64,000 nt of DNA from Micromonospora sp. CP22. Lineage in GTDB: Bacteria > Actinomycetota > Actinomycetes > Mycobacteriales > Micromonosporaceae. The stretch spans positions 496,001 through 560,000 of the forward strand of contig NZ_VCJO01000002.1 of NCBI RefSeq assembly GCF_009712475.1. The letters run 5' to 3'. Position numbers and translations under genes: made by a program. This document shows, piece after piece, positions 7,823-15,699 of this stretch (the stretch's first letter is position 1; each line of letters starts with the position of its first letter). The notes below the pieces were generated by a model. That model ran no database searches. It worked only from the letters and a program-made list of their open reading frames with translations, and was not told the origin of the DNA.

Positions 7823-9755
7823 CGGCCTCCTGCGGGTCGTCGAAACGCTGGGCCTGTAGGTCGAACATGGTGCGGTACCGCCCGTTCGCCCGCATCAACT
7901 CGTCGTGGCTGCCCGCCTCGACCACCGCGCCGTCCTCGACCACGCAGATCAGGTCGGCCATCCGGACGGTGGAGAACCGATGGGAGATCAGCACGGTGGT
8001 ACAGCCCCGGGTCTCGGCCAGCACCCGCGAGAAGATCTCCAACTCGCCGCGGGCGTCGAGCTGCGCGGTCGGCTCGTCGAGCAGCACCACCCCGGCACCA
8101 CCACGGACCGCGACCAACGTACGGGCCAACGCGACGCGCTGCCACTGGCCACCGGAGAGGTCGATGCCACCCGGATAGCCCTTGGCCAACACGGTGTCGA
8201 GGTCGGCCAGGCCATGTGCCCCGGCTGCGGCCAACGCCGCCGACACGGCACTGTCCGGCGCACCGGTCGGCGCGACGTTGTCGCGGAGCGGCCACTCGAA
8301 CCGGATGTAGTCCTGGAACACCGCCGAGATGTGCTCGCGCCACTGCCTGACGTCGAACTGTCGGATGTCGACGCCGTCGTACTCGATGCTGCCCTCGTCA
8401 GGGTCGTAGAGGCGGCAGATCAGCTTCGCCAGTGTCGTCTTGCCGGCGCCGTTACGGCCGACGATCGCCACCGACGAGCCGGCCGGCACCGTCAGGTCCA
8501 GCGAGCGCAGCACCGGCGTGTCGGTGCCCGGATAGCTGAAGGTCACGCCGCGCAGCCGCAACTCTCCGCTGCCCGAAACGGGCTGCGGGGTCAGCGAACC
8601 AGGCGGGCCCGGTAGCGCACCGGCGGCCATCATCGGCGCGTGTAGCCGCAGCACGGCGGCGACCGGGGCGGCAGCCGAGTCGAGCGACCAGTTGAGCCCA
8701 CCGAACGCGATCGCGACCGCCCCGATCGCCGCCTGGGCGAACGTCACCGCCGCGCCGAGCGCGAGCCCGCCCCCGACCAGGTCCCGGCCGATCGCGCCGA
8801 ACACGATCAGGTTGCCTGCCAACACGACGGCCAGGCTCGCCAACACCGACCGCTCGCGCAGCCGGGTGGCCTCGAACTGAAGTTCGTGCAATCTGCGACG
8901 ACGCAGTACGAACCGATTCAGCACCCAGTCGGCCAGCCCGAAGAGGCGGATCTCCTTGGCCGGGGCGGGATCAACGGCCAACCGGTAGTGGTATTCCGCC
9001 TCCTGCTGCGCTCGCCGCACCACATCGGTGTTGCGGTCCCGCCAGACCCCACTCTCCCGCAGCAGCCAGTGCGTGGCCAACCAGCAACCGGCCAGGATCG
9101 GTGGCGCCCACCAGGCGTAGCCGAAGAGCACCAACGCACAGGCGACACCGCTGACGAAGGAGACGATGCCGTCGGCGATGAACCCCATCGCCAGCCGCAG
9201 CGGCGGCGCGCTCTGGCCGAGATCGAAGTCCCGGGCTGCCGCCTGGTCGGCGGCCAACTCCGGGCTCTCCAGGTGCCCGAGGCCAGGCGGCTCAAGGCAG
9301 TAGTCGGTCAGCCGGTCGTAGAGCCAGGCGGCGGTCTGGTCACCGAGGTTACGGCTCAGCGCCATGTGGATCGGGCCGAGCACCTGCATGCCCAGGAAGA
9401 TCACGCCGGTGACGACCAGCGGAGCGGTGAGCGGCGCGCCGTCGTCGATCGCCCCGATCAGCCACCCCATCACCACCGCGAAGCCCGCCGGGAGCGCGCC
9501 ACGCAGCAGCACGATCGCCCACCACAGCCCGGCGAGCCCCGGCCGCGCCCGGAACGTCGTGGCGAAGAACTGCCACTCCTGCCGCTGGCGCAGCCGGCCC
9601 ACGTTCTGCTGTGCGGGGAGGGTCACGATGGCGATGATGCCACCGATCACCCCCGCCGTCAGGCAGCGCCGGGCGTATGAACGGCGACCGCGACGACTCG
9701 TACGGCTTGCCGCCGCCCCTGCGACACCTGTACCCAGATAAGCCGGAGCAGGCAT
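7803..9755 (-). CDS. ABC exporter, fused membrane and ATPase domains
   Basis: About 650 residues: N-terminal membrane domain, then a nucleotide-binding domain with GRNGAGKTT, canonical LSGGQWQRVALART and VVLLDEPTAQLD. It overlaps the next ABC gene and is its likely heterodimer partner. The start is uncertain: the open frame runs to 9827, past the start of the divergent regulator. ATG at 9755 is the last plausible ATG, but codon bias upstream of about 9650 does not support this frame, so a GTG near 9635 or 9615 that just precedes LPAQQNVG may be the real start. Divergent from the LuxR-type regulator at 9771. Confidence 0.85.
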   Translation of the reverse strand: MPAPAYLGTGVAGAAASRTSRRGRRSYARRCLTAGVIGGIIAIVTLPAQQNVGRLRQRQEWQFFATTFRARPGLAGLWWAIVLLRGALPAGFAVVMGWLIGAIDDGAPLTAPLVVTGVIFLGMQVLGPIHMALSRNLGDQTAAWLYDRLTDYCLEPPGLGHLESPELAADQAAARDFDLGQSAPPLRLAMGFIADGIVSFVSGVACALVLFGYAWWAPPILAGCWLATHWLLRESGVWRDRNTDVVRRAQQEAEYHYRLAVDPAPAKEIRLFGLADWVLNRFVLRRRRLHELQFEATRLRERSVLASLAVVLAGNLIVFGAIGRDLVGGGLALGAAVTFAQAAIGAVAIAFGGLNWSLDSAAAPVAAVLRLHAPMMAAGALPGPPGSLTPQPVSGSGELRLRGVTFSYPGTDTPVLRSLDLTVPAGSSVAIVGRNGAGKTTLAKLICRLYDPDEGSIEYDGVDIRQFDVRQWREHISAVFQDYIRFEWPLRDNVAPTGAPDSAVSAALAAAGAHGLADLDTVLAKGYPGGIDLSGGQWQRVALARTLVAVRGGAGVVLLDEPTAQLDARGELEIFSRVLAETRGCTTVLISHRFSTVRMADLICVVEDGAVVEAGSHDELMRANGRYRTMFDLQAQRFDDPQEAGDDVLA

Positions 9756-9770
9756 CGAGGCAGGTGATAC

Positions 9771-10391
9771 GTGATCCGAACCGATCTGCTCGTCCGCTCT
9801 CCCATCTACACCATCGGTCTCGTCCACACGCTCGCCGCCGCCGGAGTCGAGGTCGTGGGCGTACGTCGCTCACCCGCCGAGGAACCGGCCGGTTCAGCCG
9901 AGGCCGCCATCGTCGACCTCGACGGGCTTCCGGTCTCCGACGGCGTCGGCGCGATCGCCGACGCCGCCCGGCGGCTACGCGTACTCGTGCTCGACGGCGG
10001 CCCGGCCGACGACCGCACGGCCTACCTACGCGCCGGTGCCCTCGGGGTGGTCGACCGGCACGCGCCGGCCGACCAGATCGTCGACGCGGTACGCACCCTC
10101 GGTGGGACGGACCACGTCGACGACTCCCCGCCCGGCCGCGCACTGTCCGAACGGGAGAGTCAGGTGCTGACGCAGATCTCGCACGGCCTGACCCACTGGC
10201 AGATCGCGACCCGGCTCGGCCTCAGCCCGAACACCGTCGACACGTACGTCAAACGCATCCGCGCCAAGCTCGGCGTGAGCAACAAGGCCGAACTCACCCG
10301 GGCCGCGCTGCTCGGCCGGTTCCACCCGTCGGTGACCTGGGCTGGCTCGGCGGCACGTGATGTCGCCGCCGAGCCGCCACAGTTCGCCTAG
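9771..10391 (+). CDS. LuxR/NarL-type response regulator with degenerate receiver
   Basis: A 206-residue protein with an N-terminal receiver-like domain (residues 1-115) and a C-terminal LuxR helix-turn-helix: LSERESQVLTQISHGLTHWQ, then IATRLGLSPNTVDTYVKRIRAKLG. The receiver has VDLDG near residue 50 where the phosphoacceptor Asp would be, but the acidic pocket is not clear and no sensor kinase is adjacent, so it may be phosphorylation-independent. GTG at 9771; an in-frame stop at 9765 sets the limit. It is divergent from the ABC pair and is the obvious candidate regulator of it. Confidence 0.85.
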   Translation: MIRTDLLVRSPIYTIGLVHTLAAAGVEVVGVRRSPAEEPAGSAEAAIVDLDGLPVSDGVGAIADAARRLRVLVLDGGPADDRTAYLRAGALGVVDRHAPADQIVDAVRTLGGTDHVDDSPPGRALSERESQVLTQISHGLTHWQIATRLGLSPNTVDTYVKRIRAKLGVSNKAELTRAALLGRFHPSVTWAGSAARDVAAEPPQFA

Positions 10392-11575
10392 CCGGCCAGC
10401 ACCGCCCGCTCGGGGCTCCGCGCGACGAGTCGCAGCAGCGGTAGGGCGATGAGCAGCGCGACTGCGACCAAAGTGGAGCTGACCCACACCGGGCCGAGGT
10501 CGCCGGAATCGGCGCCGAGAGCCGCTGCGGCCAGGACAGGCCCGCCGGCAGCACCGATGTTGAGCGCCGCAGTCGCATACGAACCACCCATGGTGGGTGC
10601 GCCGGCCGCCTCGTACAGCACCCTGGCGATCAGGGTGCTGCCCAGCGCGAACGACAGCGCACCCTGCACGAACACCAGCGGCAGAAGCGCCATCGGCCGA
10701 GCGGCCAGGCTCGCCATCGCGACCCAGCCGAGCAACAGCGCCGGGCCACCGACTGCGATCACGATCCCGGGACGCCGATCGGAGAACCGCCCCGCGACGG
10801 TGACACCGACGAAGGAACCGACCCCGAAGAGCACCAGGGCGACCGACACCCACAGTTCGCCCAGCCCGGCGGTGTCGGTCACAATCGGCGCCAGGAAGGT
10901 GAACGTGGCGAAGGTCGCGGCGTTGACCAGGGCACCGAGCAGCATGACCAGGGCCAGCCTCGGCCTGGTGAGTTGGGCGACCTCCTCCCACAGTGACGAG
11001 GTGGGCACACCGTCCAGATCGGTCCCACCGACGCGGGCGGGGATGCCCTTCACGACGCCGAGGGCAGCGGGCAGACAGAGCAGTGCGATCGCCCAGAAGG
11101 TCGCCCGCCAGCCGAGCATCGCGCCGAGCAGCGCGCCGCCGGGTACTCCGGCGATGGTGGCCACCGTCGTACCCGAGAGCAACACCGCCAGGGCGCGCCC
11201 TTTCTGATCAGCCGCGACGAGCGTCGCGGCCGTGGTCAGGGCCACCGCCAGGAAGCCCGCGTTGGCCAGTGCCGCGATCACGCGGCTGACCAGCAGCACC
11301 GCGAAACTCGTCGTGAGAGCGCCCGCGACATGGGCCACGGCGAAGACCAGCACGAAGGTCAACAGGCTGGCCCGGGCAGGCCAGCGACGCGCCAGCAACG
11401 CCATCAACGGCGCGCCGACAACCATGCCGACGGCGAACGCCGAGGTCAGAAGCCCAGCAGCCCCGACCGACACGTCGAGGCTCGCGGCGATGTCCGGCAC
11501 CAGGCCGGCGAGCATGAACTCCGAGGTACCCATGGCGAAGACCGCCACGGCAAGCAGGTAGAGCGGAAGAGGCAT
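10388..11575 (-). CDS. MFS efflux transporter, Cmx/CmlR chloramphenicol family
   Basis: A 395-residue, 12-helix major facilitator. The N-terminus MPLPLYLLAVAVFAMGTSEF and the LTSAFAVGMVVGAPLM segment are characteristic of the actinobacterial chloramphenicol exporters Cmx and CmlR. ATG at 11575 is preceded by CGGAG. The stop overlaps the stop of the convergent regulator (CTAG at 10388-10391), leaving no room for a separate terminator. A leader of roughly 190 bases with a hairpin lies upstream (see 11663-11684). It probably exports phenicols or related hydrophobic drugs; actual specificity cannot be read from sequence. Confidence 0.88.
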   Translation of the reverse strand: MPLPLYLLAVAVFAMGTSEFMLAGLVPDIAASLDVSVGAAGLLTSAFAVGMVVGAPLMALLARRWPARASLLTFVLVFAVAHVAGALTTSFAVLLVSRVIAALANAGFLAVALTTAATLVAADQKGRALAVLLSGTTVATIAGVPGGALLGAMLGWRATFWAIALLCLPAALGVVKGIPARVGGTDLDGVPTSSLWEEVAQLTRPRLALVMLLGALVNAATFATFTFLAPIVTDTAGLGELWVSVALVLFGVGSFVGVTVAGRFSDRRPGIVIAVGGPALLLGWVAMASLAARPMALLPLVFVQGALSFALGSTLIARVLYEAAGAPTMGGSYATAALNIGAAGGPVLAAAALGADSGDLGPVWVSSTLVAVALLIALPLLRLVARSPERAVLAG

Positions 11576-11662
11576 CGACAACTCCGAGGTGAGCGAGAGG
11601 AAGGGAAGGCGTCTCGTCACCGCGGCCAGCGCCCCAACAGGCGTACGCGCGCATGCGCATGC

Positions 11663-11684
11663 CCCAGCAGCGCAGACTGCTGGG
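11663..11684 (-). promoter_or_regulatory. Leader hairpin and short ORF upstream of the MFS efflux gene
   Basis: An inverted repeat with 8-base arms (11663-11670 and 11677-11684) and a 6-base loop lies in the untranslated leader of the Cmx-type gene. Just downstream on the minus strand an ATG at 11660 opens a reading frame beginning MRMRAYACWGAG that overlaps the efflux gene start in another frame. Phenicol-resistance genes are often controlled by leader-peptide attenuation; here that is only a possibility. Confidence 0.35.
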
Positions 11685-11818
11685 CAGCGACCTAGGAACT
11701 CAGTGGTTCAGGGGGCTGACGGCGTGACCGAAAGCCCCCACCTTGGATGCCTCAGGGCTCGACATGACGCAAACACTACTCAAACCCGTCGCCCCTCAGG
11801 CAACCTGATTTTCCGACC

Positions 11819-12178
11819 TCAGCCATCCCACAGCCCAGCGCGACGCTGGGGCGACAGAGCCTGAACCGACCGACCGCCACAGCCGACCCGATGTCCGGGA
11901 GTGAGTCTTCCGACAGGACTCTCAAATTCGGCGGCTCGCCGTCGGCGTGTAGAGCGTGCGGAATCGCTTCCCGGTTGGGCTTGCGCGGTCAGGGCGTCCA
12001 CGAACGCCGCGAAGACGTCCGGGTCGATGGTGTACTCGTCCCGTCGGATGCCGGGTCCGACGCCTGACGGGCGCCCAGCGATCAGCACCATCGCTGCGGT
12101 CATGCGGGCGAACAGTTGCGCGACTGTGCTGGACGGATTCCACAACACAAGATCGCCGACCTGGAAATACTGACTCAC
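11819..12178 (-). CDS. DUF6086-like small protein
   Basis: A 119-residue protein whose first 70 residues (VSQYFQVGDLVLWNPSSTVA, RMTAAMVLIAGRPSGVGPGI, DPDVFAAFVDALTAQ) match my recollection of the DUF6086 family found in Streptomyces and relatives; function unknown. The C-terminal third is Arg-rich and poorly conserved-looking. GTG at 12178 is chosen since it gives the family N-terminus; the frame continues to a TTG at 12193. It sits next to the 3' side of tRNA-Ala, a typical place for laterally gained genes. Confidence 0.6.
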   Translation of the reverse strand: MSQYFQVGDLVLWNPSSTVAQLFARMTAAMVLIAGRPSGVGPGIRRDEYTIDPDVFAAFVDALTAQAQPGSDSARSTRRRRAAEFESPVGRLTPGHRVGCGGRSVQALSPQRRAGLWDG

Positions 12179-12261
12179 CGCGTCATGACCCAAGGCCGAA
12201 CATCTGAAGCACGCTCGAGGCCGCGTTTTTGGGTTGAGTTGTGCCGGATCTGTGCCAAATG

Positions 12262-12293
12262 ATCAATGGCCAGCGTTTCCGCTGGCCATTGAT
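12262..12293 (-). terminator. Terminator hairpin 3' of tRNA-Ala
   Basis: Perfect 14-base inverted repeat (12262-12275 with 12280-12293) around the 4-base loop TTTC, starting 8 bases after the discriminator base of the minus-strand tRNA. This is well placed to end the tRNA transcript. No T-run follows on the minus strand, which is common in high-GC actinomycetes. Confidence 0.75.
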
Positions 12294-12301
12294 GGTGTGG
12301 G

Positions 12302-12375
12302 TGGAGCTGAGGGGATTTGAACCCCTGACCCCCTCGATGCGAACGAGGTGCGCTACCGGTCTGCGCCACAGCCCC
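12302..12375 (-). tRNA. tRNA-Ala (anticodon CGC)
   Basis: Read on the minus strand, a 74-base cloverleaf begins GGGGCTG and its 3' acceptor arm is CAGCTCC with discriminator A; the seven acceptor pairs include one G-T. The anticodon stem is CCTCG/CGAGG with loop TTCGCAT, giving anticodon CGC for the alanine codon GCG. The T arm is GGGGT-TCAAATC-CCC-like. CCA is not encoded. The gene lies between the 3' end of sepX and the DUF6086/MFS region. Confidence 0.93.
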
Positions 12376-12504
12376 TCCGCCGGTCGACCGGCGTCGGTCC
12401 CACCCGGCTGTCACCGGGCGGGCCGGCGACAAGGCTAACAGGTCGAGCGCTCCCGCCGCGAACCACCCCGCCACCCCGGCTCCACAAGATCCGCGCAGTT
12501 TCCC

Positions 12505-12545
12505 GGAAACTGCTGCCTCAAGCTCGGCCTGAGGCAGCAGTTTCC
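12505..12545 (-). terminator. Strong hairpin downstream of sepX, with an overlapping second palindrome
   Basis: A perfect 16-base inverted repeat (12505-12520 with 12530-12545) around a 9-base loop lies between the stop of the minus-strand sepX gene (12632) and tRNA-Ala, and probably terminates the galU-glp-sepX transcript. The left arm also pairs with 12495-12503 in a separate palindrome (12495-12513), so two alternative structures compete. Confidence 0.65.
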
Positions 12546-12556
12546 CCGAAGTTGTC

Positions 12557-12596
12557 GCCTCCCCACGCCTCCCCACGCCTCCCCACGCCTCCCCAC
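12557..12596. repeat. Four tandem copies of a 10-base unit
   Basis: The decamer GCCTCCCCAC is repeated four times without mismatch between the sepX stop and the hairpin at 12505-12545. The rest of the 12376-12631 gap shows no credible gene. The repeat may be a replication-slippage tract. Confidence 0.85.
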
Positions 12597-12631
12597 GCCT
12601 CGGCGCGCGGCGCGCGCCGAGGGGGCGGGGA

Positions 12632-13534
12632 TTAGGCGGAGTGGGAGCCGGGGCCGGTTTCGTAGGGGCGACCGCGTAGGCCACCGGCCCGGCGGTAGGA
12701 CACCGAGCCGCCGTTGGCGGCCTGCGGCAGGTCGGCCGGGCGGTCCAGGCCCATCGCGTTGCGCCGGACGGATTCTCGCTGGGCGGCCAGGCGGCGCTGC
12801 GCCTCCCGGCGGGCGGCGGCCCGGCGGGCCTGTTCCCGGCGTACCTCGGCCTGACGAGCCGCCAGCCAGGCGGCCTCGCGGGCCCGGGCCCGGCGTCGGC
12901 GGCGGTCGGCGACCGCACGGGCACGCAGGTGTACGACGTACACGATCAGCAGGGTGGCGGTGACCGCGAAACTGATCCAGAATCCTGGGCCGACGACCAG
13001 CACACCGACCAGCTCGACGGCGTTGAGCAGCACCAGCGCGGCGAGCACCCGGCGGCGGCGGTAGATGGCGGGGGTGTGGTGGTGCCGCCGGTCGGGCCGA
13101 CGTCGGGGTCGACCCCCTCCTGCCGGTACGGCACGTAACCGGCTCGGCCGACCGGAGCGGCGCGGAACAGCGCGATCACCGGCCGCGCCCCGAGTGGTTC
13201 CGTCAGCGGGACGCGTGGATGATTGGCCGTCGTCAGCTGAGCGACGGGGCTGAGGAGGAACCGCGCGGCGCAGGGCGGGCGGTCCGGAGACCGGAGCGGC
13301 GAGGCCACCGGAGCTAGGGCTCTCACTGAGGGTGATCACCAGGGCACGGGAGGGGTTGATCGGTCGCCGACCGGGGACAGTGCGACGGCGTCGGCGGCGC
13401 TGGAGCACCCGCGCCGTCGACTGCGCCCGCTCCGCCACCAGCCGCTCGGCGGCGTCGTACCGGCGAACCAGCGCCGGAGCGAGGGCGAGCAGCCCGGCGG
13501 CGGCGAGGACGGCGAGGAGCACCGAGGTCGGCAC
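12632..13534 (-). CDS. sepX: Divisome membrane protein SepX/GlpR
   Basis: A 300-residue protein with an N-terminal membrane anchor (VPTSVLLAVLAAAGLLALAP), the basic segment RVLQRRRRRRTVPGRRPINP, a long disordered linker, a pair of hydrophobic segments near residues 185-230, and an Arg/Ala-rich coiled tail. This architecture is that of SepX of Streptomyces, called GlpR in Corynebacterium, the membrane partner of the gephyrin-like Glp in cell division. GTG at 13534 is chosen since GGGAGG lies 6-7 bases upstream. It is the last gene of the galU-glp-rimJ-sepX set, which matches the known linkage with glp. Confidence 0.88.
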   Translation of the reverse strand: MPTSVLLAVLAAAGLLALAPALVRRYDAAERLVAERAQSTARVLQRRRRRRTVPGRRPINPSRALVITLSESPSSGGLAAPVSGPPALRRAVPPQPRRSADDGQSSTRPADGTTRGAAGDRAVPRRSGRPSRLRAVPAGGGRPRRRPDRRHHHTPAIYRRRRVLAALVLLNAVELVGVLVVGPGFWISFAVTATLLIVYVVHLRARAVADRRRRRARAREAAWLAARQAEVRREQARRAAARREAQRRLAAQRESVRRNAMGLDRPADLPQAANGGSVSYRRAGGLRGRPYETGPGSHSA

Positions 13535-13719
13535 CCTCACCCCTCCCGTCACCAGAGATTCGGAGCAGACGCCGACCGCCGCAGGATCTTCCACCGATCG
13601 GCGTCGGCGACGTGAATCATGCGGGGCGGGCAGCGCCTGCCGCAGCTTGCAGTTACCTGAGGTTACGGGTCACCATCGCCGGAACCGCCGCGCCGCGCCG
13701 ATCCCGCACGTGGGACGAC

Positions 13720-14358
13720 TCACGGGGTACGGGCGCGCAGCCGGTGCCAGCGGGCCAGCAGGCCGCCCTCGGCCGCGATCTCCTCGCTGGTCATCGCGTA
13801 GCCGATGTGGTCGCGCCAGGCACCGTCGATGTGCATGTAGCGCGCGTGGTACGCCTCCTCGCGGAAGCCCAGCTTCTCCACCACCCGGCGGGACGGCACG
13901 TTCTCGGGGCGGATGTTCACCTCGATCCGGTGCAGCCCGCCCGGGCCGAAGGCGTGGTCGACCACCAGGGCCAACGCGGTCGGGATGACACCCCGGCCGG
14001 CGACCCGCCGGTCCACCCAGTAGCCGACGTAGCCGGAGCAGAAGGCCCGCCGCACGATGTTGCCCACGTTGATGTGGCCGACCAGCCGTTCTTCCCCGTC
14101 CTCGTACAGGCAGACCGCGAACGGCATCCCCTCACCGGTACGCCCGGAGCGTCGCTGGTCGCGATAGACCCACCGGAAGGTGGCCGGGGAGTTCAGGTCG
14201 TCCCAGTCACCGGGTGCCGACGATTCCCAGGGGGCCAGCCACTCCCGGTTGGCTCGGCGCACCTGCGACCAGGCCGTCGCGTCCGACCGCCGGTACGGAC
14301 GCAGCAGCACCGGGCCGTCGGAGAGCATCGCCGGCCAGCCAGGCGCTCGTCGGAACAC
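13720..14358 (-). CDS. GNAT acetyltransferase, RimJ/RimL type
   Basis: A 212-residue N-acetyltransferase with the RimJ pattern: early GPVLLRPYRRSDA, a central GYWVDRRVAGRGVIPTALAL acetyl-CoA-binding segment and HRIEVNIRPENVPSRRVVEKLGF. It would acetylate a protein N-terminus (ribosomal S5-like) or a small amine. GTG at 14358 has GGAGG about 5 bases upstream. It sits 27 bases after glp and before sepX in one transcription unit, a position conserved in actinobacteria as far as I recall. Confidence 0.9.
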   Translation of the reverse strand: MFRRAPGWPAMLSDGPVLLRPYRRSDATAWSQVRRANREWLAPWESSAPGDWDDLNSPATFRWVYRDQRRSGRTGEGMPFAVCLYEDGEERLVGHINVGNIVRRAFCSGYVGYWVDRRVAGRGVIPTALALVVDHAFGPGGLHRIEVNIRPENVPSRRVVEKLGFREEAYHARYMHIDGAWRDHIGYAMTSEEIAAEGGLLARWHRLRARTP

Positions 14359-14385
14359 CGAACCTCCACTCCCGAGCGTCGCCGG

Positions 14386-15699
14386 TTACCGGCGGCGGTC
14401 CAGCAGCAACACGTCGACGGTGGAGCCGGCGGCGGCAGCGGTCACCCGCTCGCCGAGGACGAGAAGACCGTTCGCCTCTGCCAGGCCGGAAAGCGTGAAC
14501 GGACCGCCGTTGAGCGGTTGGACAGTGTAACCCCCGCCCCGCCGCTCGGCGACGTGCGCGGGCCGGAACTCGCGCAGTCCGGCCGGCGAGGAGACGGTTT
14601 CCAGCAGGTGCGCCCGTACGCTGGGACGGAACACCGGCTCCGCGCCGGCCAGCAGGTTGATCGCCGGCCGGGCCAGCACCTCGAAGCCGATCATCGCGGC
14701 CCCCGGGTCGCCGGGCAGGCAGACCACCGGCACCTCCTCGGCGCCGACGGTGCCGAAGCCGAGGGCGGTACCCGGATAGAGCGCCACGTCGGTGAAGGTG
14801 ACCGGGCCGGCGCGGTTGCCCTCCCGACGCGACAGGATCCGGCGGACCATGTCGCCCGGCCCGGTGCCGGTGCCGCCGGTAGTGATGATCAGGTCGGCGC
14901 GCAGGGTCTGGTCCTCCAGCAGCCCGCGCAGCCCCTCAGGGTCGTCGTCACAGATACCCACCCGGTACGCCAACGCTCCCGCCTCCGCCGCCGCGGCCGT
15001 CAGGGCGTGCGAGTTGGCGTCCACGACCTGGCCCGGTTGGCTGCCCCGACCCACGTCGACCAGTTCGTCTCCGGTGGCCACGATCACCACCCGGGGGCTC
15101 GGGCGCACCACCACGTGCCCGATGCCGGTGGCGGCGAGCACCGCCACCAGCGCGGGCGAGACGTAGGTGCCGGAGCGGGCGAGCAGCGCACCGGCCGCCA
15201 CCTCCTCCCCCGTCCGGCGGACCCCGTACCCCCGCTTCGGGACCCGGAAGATCTCCACTGCCGCCATGCCCTGATCGGTCCACTCGACCGGGACGACCAC
15301 GTCCGCGCCGATCGGCAGTGGCGCGCCGGCCGCCACCGAGAAACACGAGCCCGGGGTGAGGCGGACCGGCCGCCAGCTCGCCGCACCGAGGTCACCGACG
15401 ACGTTGAGTCGTACGGTGCGTCCGCCTGGCCGACTGGACTGGGCCGGGACGTACCCCGCGCCCCGGCCCCCACCCGCGATGTCCTCCCAGCGCGCCGCGT
15501 ACCCGTCCACGGCCGCCTGGTCGAAGGCCGGGAACGAGTGCGGGGCGACCACGTCCTCGGCGAGGACGTTGCCGTACGCCTGGGTGAGGTCGAGGTCGAG
15601 CGGAGGCAGCGCGCGCAACCTGCGCAGCACGCTGCCCAGGTAGTCGGCGAGCGGCGTCAACCCGTTTTCGGCCGCCTCGGCGTCGGCCGTCGTGGTCAT
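14386..15699 (-). CDS. glp: Gephyrin-like Glp / MoeA family protein
   Basis: A 437-residue MoeA-fold protein with the molybdopterin-binding domain signature ITTGGTGTGPGD and the C-terminal beta-barrel domain. MoeA inserts molybdate into adenylylated molybdopterin; the sepX/glpR-linked paralogue Glp instead acts with GlpR at the division septum in actinobacteria. Linkage to sepX and galU rather than to other moa/moe genes favours Glp. ATG at 15699 overlaps the galU stop by four bases (ATGA), so the two are coupled. It could retain molybdotransferase activity. Confidence 0.9.
   Translation of the reverse strand: MTTTADAEAAENGLTPLADYLGSVLRRLRALPPLDLDLTQAYGNVLAEDVVAPHSFPAFDQAAVDGYAARWEDIAGGGRGAGYVPAQSSRPGGRTVRLNVVGDLGAASWRPVRLTPGSCFSVAAGAPLPIGADVVVPVEWTDQGMAAVEIFRVPKRGYGVRRTGEEVAAGALLARSGTYVSPALVAVLAATGIGHVVVRPSPRVVIVATGDELVDVGRGSQPGQVVDANSHALTAAAAEAGALAYRVGICDDDPEGLRGLLEDQTLRADLIITTGGTGTGPGDMVRRILSRREGNRAGPVTFTDVALYPGTALGFGTVGAEEVPVVCLPGDPGAAMIGFEVLARPAINLLAGAEPVFRPSVRAHLLETVSSPAGLREFRPAHVAERRGGGYTVQPLNGGPFTLSGLAEANGLLVLGERVTAAAAGSTVDVLLLDRRR

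Noticed and set aside
9349-10143. Minus-strand frame overlapping the ABC exporter and regulator
   Set aside because: Arg/Gly-rich, antisense to the LuxR-type gene, no start with support.
12302-12375. tRNA region as an attachment site with a nearby integrase
   Set aside because: No integrase gene or second copy of the tRNA end is visible in the window, so no element is called.
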